Shown here: piece by piece, positions 1 to 5,852 of the stretch
How positions within the stretch are numbered: position 1 is the stretch's first letter
Layout of the letters: the number at the start of each line of letters is the position of its first letter
Origin: Hydrogenovibrio sp. UBA650
GTDB lineage: Bacteria; Pseudomonadota; Gammaproteobacteria; Thiomicrospirales; Thiomicrospiraceae
Assembly (NCBI GenBank): GCA_002299245.1
Contig: DBOI01000131.1
Location: 1 to 6,754 of the forward strand
Direction: 5' to 3'
Length of the DNA: 6,754 nt
Program-made: the position numbers and the translations under genes
The notes under the pieces: model-generated
What the model was told of the DNA's origin: nothing
Seen by the model: the letters and a program-made list of their open reading frames with translations, nothing else
The model's database searches: none

Positions 1-13
1 CAAGGGAAGAAAG

Positions 14-1114
14 ATGCATACAAATCGATCCGTCATGATTTTGACTCTGTTGCTACTGTGGAGTGGCTTGAGTTTTGCCGAGAGGATTAAAGATATTGCC
101 GAAGTCGGCGGGGTAAGAAGTAACCAGCTGGTAGGTTATGGATTGGTTGTCGGTCTGAATGGATCAGGAGACAAAACGCCTTTTGCAGAGCAGAGCTTAC
201 TAAGTATGCTTAATAAATTTGGTATTAAGGTACCAGCAGGAGTGAGTACCAACTCAAAGAATGTGGCAGCTGTGGCCGTGCATGCTGAACTGCCTGCATT
301 TGCTAAGTCTGGACAGAAAATAGATGTTACCGTTTCGTCTTTGGGTAATGCAAAAAGCTTAAGAGGCGGTACCTTGTTGATGACTCCTCTCAAAGGTGTG
401 GATGGCAATGTTTACGCCTTGGCTCAAGGTAATTTGGTTGTTGGTGGTCTTGATGCTAGTGGTGCAGATGGCTCAAGAATTACCATCAATGTACCTAGTG
501 TTGGCCGTTTACCCGATGGTGCAATAGTTGAAAGAACTGTTAATACTGGATTTCAGTTAGGAAATACCATTACCTTGAATTTAAAAGACGCGGATTTCAC
601 TACCGCTACCAATCTGGTTAATGCGATTAATTCTAAATTAGGAGAGGGCACAGCCAGCGCGCTTGATGCTGAGTCTGTCGAGGTTATGGCTCCACGTTTA
701 CCCAACCAGAGAGTTGCGTTTCTTTCCATGCTGGAAAATATTGAAGTTGTGCCAGGAGAGGGTGCGGCCAGAATTATTGTCAACTCCAGAACCGGTACAG
801 TGGTAATTGGACAAGCGGTTAGAGTAAGTCCGGCAGCTGTAACGCATGGCGGTTTAACGGTTAAGATTTCTGAATCATCAGATGTTGCCCAGCCAAACCC
901 TTTTGCTGGCGGCAATACCCAAGTTACACCTAACTCCGTGGTTAACGTAAATAGTGATGGTACAGGTAGAATGTTCAAGTTTCCAAAGGGTGCATCTTTG
1001 AATGATATTGTTCAGGCGGTAAACAAAGTTGGAGCCGCGCCTGGAGATTTGGTTGCCATTCTCGAGGCGCTCAAACAGTCCGGCGCGCTAAAAGCCGATT
1101 TAATGATTATTTAG
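14..1114 (+). CDS. flgI: Flagellar P-ring protein FlgI
   Basis: FlgI forms the P-ring, the periplasmic bushing around the flagellar rod in the peptidoglycan layer. The 366 residues match the usual family length of about 365. Residues 1-22 are a Sec signal peptide: a basic start, a hydrophobic LTLLLLW core, and a likely cut after SFA-22. The mature protein begins ERIKDIAEVGGVR and has the family hallmark GYGLVVGLNGSGDKTPF (42-58). The C-terminus has the usual form, with a DLVAILEALKQSGAL stretch just before the end. The first ATG is chosen because an AAGGGA-type ribosome site lies just upstream and it gives a complete signal peptide; the ATG at codon 8 has no such site. There is no cysteine in the protein, unlike the enteric homologue, which carries a disulfide. 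The stop is 19 bases before flgJ, so the two are surely co-transcribed. The gene is complete, but its promoter lies outside the window. Confidence 0.97.
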   Translation: MHTNRSVMILTLLLLWSGLSFAERIKDIAEVGGVRSNQLVGYGLVVGLNGSGDKTPFAEQSLLSMLNKFGIKVPAGVSTNSKNVAAVAVHAELPAFAKSGQKIDVTVSSLGNAKSLRGGTLLMTPLKGVDGNVYALAQGNLVVGGLDASGADGSRITINVPSVGRLPDGAIVERTVNTGFQLGNTITLNLKDADFTTATNLVNAINSKLGEGTASALDAESVEVMAPRLPNQRVAFLSMLENIEVVPGEGAARIIVNSRTGTVVIGQAVRVSPAAVTHGGLTVKISESSDVAQPNPFAGGNTQVTPNSVVNVNSDGTGRMFKFPKGASLNDIVQAVNKVGAAPGDLVAILEALKQSGALKADLMII

Positions 1115-1120
1115 TTTCAG

Positions 1121-1125
1121 CGGAG
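1121..1125 (+). promoter_or_regulatory. Ribosome binding site deciding the flgJ start
   Basis: CGGAG lies 8 bases before the ATG at 1134 and only 4 before a second, out-of-frame ATG at 1130. The 1130 ATG would make just Met-Asn-Gly-stop. The spacing and the conserved domain both favour 1134 as the flgJ start. Confidence 0.6.
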
Positions 1126-1133
1126 TAGAATGA

Positions 1134-1589
1134 ATGGATAAGGCCAACCTTTTTCAACAGCCTGTCAACCATGATTTGATGCAAGCTCATCAAAACTATA
1201 CCGACATTAAATCGCTTAACAATTTAAAACAACAGGCCAGAGAAGATCAGCGAGCAGCTTTGAAGCCGGTTGCTGAGCAGTTTGAAGCCCTGTTTCTAGA
1301 ACAAATTTTTAAAGAAGCGCGTAAAATTAAGCTTGATGATGGTTGGTTGGACGGCAATCAAGGTGATTTTTACAAAGATTGGCATGATAAACAGCTTGCT
1401 CAGGATTTGGCAGCTAAAGGTTCTTTGGGGTTCGCCGATAATATAGTTGAGCAGCTGCTACCGAGCATTCCTGGTTTGAATGCTAATAACATAACAACCA
1501 AAGCTGCCGTAACTGATGGAGACAAAAAGGTAGTCAATACTCCATCGACCGAACAAGCACTGTTATCTAGGCCTATTAACAGCAAATAA
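1134..1589 (+). CDS. flgJ: FlgJ rod-binding (rod cap) protein, single-domain form without muramidase
   Basis: FlgJ caps the growing flagellar rod in the periplasm. Residues about 44-108 are the rod-binding domain. Family features seen are the helix VAEQFEALFLEQIFKEAR, then a Tyr/Trp-containing stretch (FYKDWHDKQLAQDLA), and GSLGFADNIVEQL, the local form of the usual G-LGLAD-IV-QL. At 151 residues it is about half the length of the enteric and pseudomonad type (about 310-330), which adds a C-terminal GH73 glucosaminidase domain. Here residues 109-151 are only a polar tail rich in Asn, Thr, Ala and Ser. The gene stops cleanly and flgK starts 36 bases later, so there is no room for a frameshifted remnant. 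Single-domain FlgJ occurs naturally in other Proteobacteria, where a separate hydrolase does the wall cutting. A strong sigma-28 promoter match overlaps codons near its conserved AD motif. Confidence 0.93.
   Translation: MDKANLFQQPVNHDLMQAHQNYTDIKSLNNLKQQAREDQRAALKPVAEQFEALFLEQIFKEARKIKLDDGWLDGNQGDFYKDWHDKQLAQDLAAKGSLGFADNIVEQLLPSIPGLNANNITTKAAVTDGDKKVVNTPSTEQALLSRPINSK
1415..1441 (+). promoter_or_regulatory. Sigma-28 (FliA) promoter inside flgJ, probably driving flgKL
   Basis: TAAAGGTT at 1415-1422, 11 bases, then GCCGATAA at 1434-1441. Against the enterobacterial FliA consensus TAAAGTTT-N11-GCCGATAA this is 15 of 16 positions with exact spacing. Transcription would start near 1448, about 180 bases before the flgK ATG, inside flgJ. 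In E. coli and Salmonella flgK and flgL are also partly transcribed from a FliA-dependent late promoter, so the location makes sense. Caution: GCC GAT also encodes the conserved Ala-Asp of the FlgJ rod-binding domain, so part of the match is constrained by protein sequence. The TAAA box, the spacing and the final AA are not explained by that. Confidence 0.68.
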
Positions 1590-1610
1590 TGCTTGCGGAT
1601 TACTGACCAG

Positions 1611-1618
1611 AAAGAGGA
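1611..1618 (+). promoter_or_regulatory. Ribosome binding site of flgK
   Basis: AAAGAGGA ends 7 bases before the flgK ATG. It is the clearest signal in the 36-base flgJ-flgK spacer, which holds no terminator and no promoter that I can see. Confidence 0.7.
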
Positions 1619-1625
1619 TTAAACT

Positions 1626-3440
1626 ATGGCTGACATGTTAAATATCGCTTCAGTTTCAGCCAATGCGTTTAAGCGCGCGCTTGAAGTGACCAGTCATAAC
1701 GTTGCCAATGTTGCAACCGATGGATACAGCCGTCAACGTGTCGAACTTGCGAGCAATGCACCACAGCTTTCTGGATTAGGTGGTGGAACCAATGTCTCAA
1801 GCGTGGAAAGAGTTTATTCTCAATACCTTCAAGAACAGCTCTATTCCAGCGGCTCGCAACTAAATCGCTACGAATCTCAATTAACTATGTCCAAGCAAGT
1901 TGAGGGCGTGGTTGCAAGTAATGACGATGGTGTTCAACAGTTTATGCAGCGATTCTTTGATTCGCTTCAGGCTCTGTCTGACAACCCAACTTCTAGCACT
2001 AGCCGACAGTTGGTTTTAGAGGAAGCGAGAAATCTGGAAAGCCATATCGGTAACCTGACCTCTGTCCTCGATGATATCCAGTATCAGACCAATGGCCAGA
2101 TTAGAGATATCACTTCTGAGGTTAATAATCGATTGGAGACTATCCAAGAGCTTAATGATCGTGTTGAATATGCGCAAAATTATTCCAGCCAGCCGCCAAA
2201 TGACCTATTGGATAGACGTGATCAGGCAATCCTTGAGATTAGCGAATACATAGATGTTAAAGCTTATTATCATGAAAATGGTAGTGTTGATCTCTACACT
2301 GGCGGTGGTCGATTGCCTCTAGTTAGTGGTAATACATTAACCAGAATAGAGTCAGATATTAGCGAATACCCCGATGAAAACCGAACAGAGTTATTTATGA
2401 CTATTGGCGGTGTCCGAACCCAGATTAGTGACTACATAGTTGGTGGTCAACTTGGCGGTGTATTAGATTTTCGAGACAAAATGCTGGATCAATCTCAAAA
2501 GGATCTAGGTTTAACCATTAACGGCATGGTCGCTTCTATAAACTGGCAGCATTTCCAAGGCTATGACATGGGCGGTGATGCCGGTGAAGAGTTCTTTGCA
2601 GCTTTGAGTTCAACTGGCTATGCGCATCAGGATAATGATGGAAGCTCTGATAACATCTCGGTCTCTTTTAACCCTGCCCAGCCAGCCAGTGGCTTTAATG
2701 GTGAACCGCCTTATACAGCTCCTACTCAACCGGCAACCTATGGTGACAAACAAGAATACTTGGAAAATGCCTATACCGCTATAGGCCAAATGGAGCCTCG
2801 AGAGTATGAGGTTAAATATAACGGTACTTCTGCAGAGTTTGAAGTCTATGAGAGAGGCCAAAGAACTCTTCTTGGTAGCTTTACCGCTGCTACACCTGCA
2901 ATTATTGATGGTTTGGAGTTCATGGCGGATGGCACTAACTACAGTGATGGAGATAGCTTTGTGGTTAAACCACATAGAGACATCTTAGATGATTTTCAAA
3001 GCGCCATTACTGATACGGATAAAATTGCAACAAGGGGTCAATCACCATTAGATTCAGATAGTGATGGTTCTTTGGATGATGAAGTACCGGCAGCTGCAGC
3101 AATAGGCGATAATGTTAATATTGCCAATATGGCAGGCTTGATGAATAAAAAAGTCCTATTGGCTGATTCAAGTGGCCTGGCTTCAGAGAGCATTCTTGGA
3201 GGATATTCAAAAATGTCTTCTAATGTTGGGGCCTATGTAAGAGGTACAGATATTCTGTTAGAGGCGCAAACCAATGTGCAACAACAGATCATTGATCAAA
3301 GAGAATCCTATTCGGGAGTTTCCTTAGATGAAGAAGCCGCTAACTTGATTCGCTTTCAACAGGCCTATGAAGCATCAGCACAAATTATGTCAACCTCTCA
3401 GCAGATATTTCAGACACTGATTGGTATAGCAAGAGGATAA
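1626..3440 (+). CDS. flgK: Flagellar hook-associated protein 1 FlgK (HAP1)
   Basis: FlgK is the hook-proximal junction protein between hook and filament. It is exported by the flagellar type III system, so it has no Sec signal. The N-terminal D0/D1 coiled-coil segment shows the family pattern: a RALEVTSHNVANVATDGYSRQR stretch at about 17-38. Coiled-coil-like sequence continues to about residue 210 (HIGNLTSVLDDIQYQ, LLDRRDQAILEISEY). The middle (about 210-500) is the surface-exposed variable part and includes GDSFVVKPHRDILDDFQSAI, typical of FlgK. The C-terminal D0/D1 helix runs from about 567 with EEAANLIRFQQAYEASAQI and ends FQTLIGIARG. At 604 residues it is roughly 50 longer than the enteric protein, the extra length falling in the middle. 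Residues 476-486 form an Asp-rich DSDSDGSLDDE loop. There is no cysteine. It is tightly coupled to flgL, 4 bases downstream, and probably gets extra transcription from the sigma-28 site in flgJ. Confidence 0.97.
   Translation: MADMLNIASVSANAFKRALEVTSHNVANVATDGYSRQRVELASNAPQLSGLGGGTNVSSVERVYSQYLQEQLYSSGSQLNRYESQLTMSKQVEGVVASNDDGVQQFMQRFFDSLQALSDNPTSSTSRQLVLEEARNLESHIGNLTSVLDDIQYQTNGQIRDITSEVNNRLETIQELNDRVEYAQNYSSQPPNDLLDRRDQAILEISEYIDVKAYYHENGSVDLYTGGGRLPLVSGNTLTRIESDISEYPDENRTELFMTIGGVRTQISDYIVGGQLGGVLDFRDKMLDQSQKDLGLTINGMVASINWQHFQGYDMGGDAGEEFFAALSSTGYAHQDNDGSSDNISVSFNPAQPASGFNGEPPYTAPTQPATYGDKQEYLENAYTAIGQMEPREYEVKYNGTSAEFEVYERGQRTLLGSFTAATPAIIDGLEFMADGTNYSDGDSFVVKPHRDILDDFQSAITDTDKIATRGQSPLDSDSDGSLDDEVPAAAAIGDNVNIANMAGLMNKKVLLADSSGLASESILGGYSKMSSNVGAYVRGTDILLEAQTNVQQQIIDQRESYSGVSLDEEAANLIRFQQAYEASAQIMSTSQQIFQTLIGIARG
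3432..3437 (+). promoter_or_regulatory. Ribosome binding site of flgL inside the flgK 3' end
   Basis: AGAGGA is 7 bases before the flgL ATG at 3445 and encodes the last Arg-Gly of FlgK. Ribosomes finishing flgK would uncover it, which suggests translational coupling of the two junction proteins. The same AGAGGA word precedes flgK. Confidence 0.65.
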
Positions 3441-3444
3441 GGCG

Positions 3445-4518
3445 ATGAGGATTTCAACTAACCTATTCCATAACCAGGGTATTAATTCTATTCAGAAACA
3501 TCAAGGAGATGTTTTAGAGACACAGCTGAAGTTAAGTACAGGTAAAAGGGTTAATAAACCTAGTGATGACCCTGTTGCAATCAATCAAATTCACTCATTA
3601 AATCGAACCATGAATACCATTGATCAGTACGCTAAAAATGGTGAATTTGCTAAATCGCAACTGGTACTTGAAGAGACCGCGATTAGCGATACGATTAATT
3701 CATTACAAAGAGCCAGAGAGCTGGGTATTCAAATGCTCAACGGAACCTATAACGAGGACAATAGGTTAGCAGCTGCGCAGGAAATTGATCAGATTACCAA
3801 GCAGGTGGCTAATATGATGAATTACACCAACTCAGAAGGCGAGAAGTTGTTTGCAGGTAATAATGTGTTTGCTAATCAGGCTTTCATTAAAGATCCAGAC
3901 AATTTAGCAGGTGGCTTTTACAAATATATTGGTAGTGGAGACATTGGCGGAGCTACGCCACCTGCTGCGGGCGATGAACTAGCAATGTATGGCGCTCGTT
4001 TTGTGCAGATCGGTTTTGATGACGATAACACTATAAATCCAGATGATTTAGGTGATCCTAGCAGAGTTCGGATTACTGATAACGGCGCCAAAGTATTTTT
4101 GGTAGATGAGAACATTGACCATACCACTCTTGACTTTACGACAGGGGTTGATAACAACGTCTTGAATACTCTGGTTAATATGAGCCATATTTTAAAGGAA
4201 GACGGACTTGAAACTGCCATTGCCGGGACAGGAGGAACGCCTCCAACTCTGGATGATATTGTTAACCAGTTTGATAGTGCCATCAGTAATTTAAGTCAGG
4301 TTAGAGCTGAAATTGGTGGTCGTCAGAACCGAATTGAAACCCAGTTTGATGCTGGGGAGTCATTTAAATTAGCTCTTGAAGAGCGTAGGCAGACTCTGGA
4401 AGAGCAGGATTTAGTTGAAGGGATTACAGATCTGACTAAATATCAAAATGCATTACAGATGTCCCAGCAAATATTTACCCGGGTACAGGGATTGTCTCTA
4501 TTTAACTATTTGCGTTAA
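3445..4518 (+). CDS. flgL: Flagellar hook-associated protein 3 FlgL (HAP3)
   Basis: FlgL forms the second junction layer, between FlgK and flagellin, and belongs to the flagellin superfamily. The N-terminus (1-140) carries the flagellin-like pattern: MRISTNLFHNQGINSIQ, then LKLSTGKRVNKPSDDPVA at 28-45 and ARELGIQMLNGTYN at 90-103. The C-terminus (about 285-357) has the matching helix (GGRQNRIETQ, TDLTKYQNALQMSQQIF) ending LFNYLR. At 357 residues it is about 40 longer than E. coli FlgL (317). The extra length is in the central domain, about 140-280, which is rich in Gly, Asp and Asn. FlgL rather than flagellin is called from position directly after flgK and from the N-terminal MRISTNLF pattern. 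No cysteine is present. It is the last gene before a strong terminator, so it ends the flagellar operon. Confidence 0.96.
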   Translation: MRISTNLFHNQGINSIQKHQGDVLETQLKLSTGKRVNKPSDDPVAINQIHSLNRTMNTIDQYAKNGEFAKSQLVLEETAISDTINSLQRARELGIQMLNGTYNEDNRLAAAQEIDQITKQVANMMNYTNSEGEKLFAGNNVFANQAFIKDPDNLAGGFYKYIGSGDIGGATPPAAGDELAMYGARFVQIGFDDDNTINPDDLGDPSRVRITDNGAKVFLVDENIDHTTLDFTTGVDNNVLNTLVNMSHILKEDGLETAIAGTGGTPPTLDDIVNQFDSAISNLSQVRAEIGGRQNRIETQFDAGESFKLALEERRQTLEEQDLVEGITDLTKYQNALQMSQQIFTRVQGLSLFNYLR

Positions 4519-4521
4519 TGC

Positions 4522-4540
4522 CCAATTGTTGTTGAATTGG
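4522..4540 (+). repeat. Small inverted repeat 3 bases after the flgL stop
   Basis: CCAATT (4522-4527) and AATTGG (4535-4540) are perfect inverted copies around the 7-base loop GTTGTTG. The stem is weak and no T-tract follows, so it is not a terminator alone. It may add to the 3' structure of the flgL mRNA together with the terminator 14 bases further on. Confidence 0.45.
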
Positions 4541-4553
4541 TATTAGATTTGCT

Positions 4554-4580
4554 AAAAGCCTCCTAAGTGGAGGTTTTTTT
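4554..4580 (+). terminator. Intrinsic terminator of the flgIJKL operon
   Basis: The core stem is CCTCC (4559-4563) paired with GGAGG (4569-4573) around the loop TAAGT. It extends through one G-T pair and four A-T pairs (4554-4558 with 4574-4578). Seven T's follow the GGAGG (4574-4580). This is a standard rho-independent terminator. The T-tract abuts the GTG start at 4581, so the terminator sits in the leader of the next gene. Confidence 0.88.
4569..4573 (+). promoter_or_regulatory. Shine-Dalgarno of the transglycosylase, inside the terminator stem
   Basis: GGAGG lies exactly 7 bases before the GTG at 4581, an ideal match and spacing. The same five bases are the 3' arm of the terminator. In any transcript reading through from flgL they would pair with CCTCC at 4559-4563 and be hidden; a transcript starting after 4563 would leave them free. 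No other good ribosome site precedes an in-frame start that keeps the N-terminal membrane segment. Confidence 0.55.
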
Positions 4581-5852
4581 GTGGTTAAAGATATTAGAAC
4601 AGTCAGTATTCTTGTCAGCTTGAGTGGCCTGTTATTTCTTAGTTCTGGCTATCTGTTCGAGTTTCATCTGTGGGCAAAACTAAATCAAACAGCGACAAGC
4701 TCTTCGATGACAAACTACGGACAGTCAGTGTCAGGAATTCGTCACCTGGTGAATTCATCACAACCTAAACAACCGATATTGGAGCCGGCCTCAACTAACA
4801 ACTTGAGCGATACGCCTGTTACGAGTTTTACTGCCAGTGGCCTTTTGAATTCGGAAGCTGAAGTAAATCCAGGCCTGCAACAGAACCCTGTTGAAAATCA
4901 ACCAAAATTACAAGTCAGACCGCAATTACCAGAGCCAGCTCTAGTTAACAAAGCTGTAGTTGAAAAAACGCTATTAACTAGAGCTCCATTTTTTATAGAG
5001 TTAGACAACGAACTGATAATTGAATTTCCCGGGCAGTACAGTAACCATCAAATACGCACTGCAATTTCTAGAGCTTTAACTTTATCTAGGCCTGTTATTT
5101 CTAAGGATTTAATCTCTAAAGAGAGCATTAATACCAGCCATAGACCCTATTATTACAAACGGGTGAAAAACCAATACAATAAACCGATTCGCTACCCAGC
5201 CCAAGCCTATCGTTATGCCGACTACCTAATAAGCAATCACACCGAAACCCTGAAAGAAGATGATACTGAATTTACAGTTGTTCAGATTCCATTACAAAAG
5301 TTAACAATACCTTATGAGATCGAAAATTATCACCACTGGGTAAAACAGTACGCAGAACAGTTCAATCTTCCAGTAGAACTGGTATTTGCAGTGATGCGGA
5401 CAGAAAGCTATTTCAATCCCACTGCTGTGAGTAAATCTAATGCGCTTGGGTTAATGCAAATTAAGCCAAAGGCGGCAGGTCGCGATGTCTATAAGTACAT
5501 TGATAACAAGCAGGGCTACCCGAGTGAGACTCAGCTTTTCAATCCTCAAGAGAATATCCGTATTGGCGTTGCCTATCTGGGCTTGCTACAAAATAAATAT
5601 TTAAGAGATATAACCAATCCTAAAAGCAGAGAGATGATGATGATCTCTGCCTATAACGGCGGTTTGAGTAAAGCTTTGTGGTTGTTTGGAGATACTCCTG
5701 AAAAGGCTGTGAATAGAATTAACCAGTTATACCCTCGAAATATTTATCGCAAGCTTAGATATGATCACCAGTCGGCCGAAACGCGGGCTTATTTGGATAA
5801 GGTTTTAAGGCACAAGAAATATTACGGTAAGCTTATGCAGGCTGCGGTTTAA
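4581..5852 (+). CDS. MltC-family lytic murein transglycosylase (DUF3393 + SLT domain)
   Basis: This enzyme should cleave the MurNAc-GlcNAc bond of peptidoglycan, leaving 1,6-anhydroMurNAc ends, on the periplasmic side. It has 423 residues. Residues about 7-24 are one hydrophobic segment, a signal peptide or membrane anchor. About 35-130 is a Pro/Gln/Ser/Asn-rich linker. About 130-245 matches the MltC N-terminal domain, best seen at RYPAQAYRYADYLISNH. About 250-415 is the SLT domain, with catalytic Glu275 in VMRTESYFNP, ALGLMQIKPKAAG at 288-300 and SAYNGG at 356-361. E. coli MltC is about 360 residues and is a lipoprotein; this one has no cysteine at all, so no lipobox, and a longer linker. 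The GTG start is chosen for its GGAGG site; the first ATG (codon 43) would lose the membrane segment. Its place after flgL and a FlgJ lacking hydrolase activity suggest a flagellar role, which is inference. Confidence 0.9.
   Translation: MVKDIRTVSILVSLSGLLFLSSGYLFEFHLWAKLNQTATSSSMTNYGQSVSGIRHLVNSSQPKQPILEPASTNNLSDTPVTSFTASGLLNSEAEVNPGLQQNPVENQPKLQVRPQLPEPALVNKAVVEKTLLTRAPFFIELDNELIIEFPGQYSNHQIRTAISRALTLSRPVISKDLISKESINTSHRPYYYKRVKNQYNKPIRYPAQAYRYADYLISNHTETLKEDDTEFTVVQIPLQKLTIPYEIENYHHWVKQYAEQFNLPVELVFAVMRTESYFNPTAVSKSNALGLMQIKPKAAGRDVYKYIDNKQGYPSETQLFNPQENIRIGVAYLGLLQNKYLRDITNPKSREMMMISAYNGGLSKALWLFGDTPEKAVNRINQLYPRNIYRKLRYDHQSAETRAYLDKVLRHKKYYGKLMQAAV

Noticed and set aside
553..978. 141-codon open frame on the minus strand within flgI
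   Set aside because: It lies wholly inside flgI, shows no recognisable motif, and the plus-strand frame is a clear, conserved FlgI.
1094..1101. GCCGATTT at the end of flgI as a further sigma-28 -10 box
   Set aside because: Only 6 of 8 matches, and no TAAA lies 15 bases upstream; probably chance.
1590..1625. Possible frameshifted muramidase remnant after flgJ
   Set aside because: The spacer is only 36 bases and shows only a ribosome site; there is no room for a GH73 remnant.
2610..2975. 121-codon minus-strand open frame within flgK
   Set aside because: Shadow of the FlgK variable domain; no ribosome site or family resemblance.
3918..4283. 121-codon minus-strand open frame within flgL
   Set aside because: Shadow of the FlgL central domain; no motif supports a real product.
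4526..4558. Sigma-70 promoter for the transglycosylase in the flgL-terminator spacer (TTGTTG plus TAAAAG)
   Set aside because: Boxes match only 3 of 6 and 4 of 6 and overlap a hairpin; not better than chance in AT-rich sequence.
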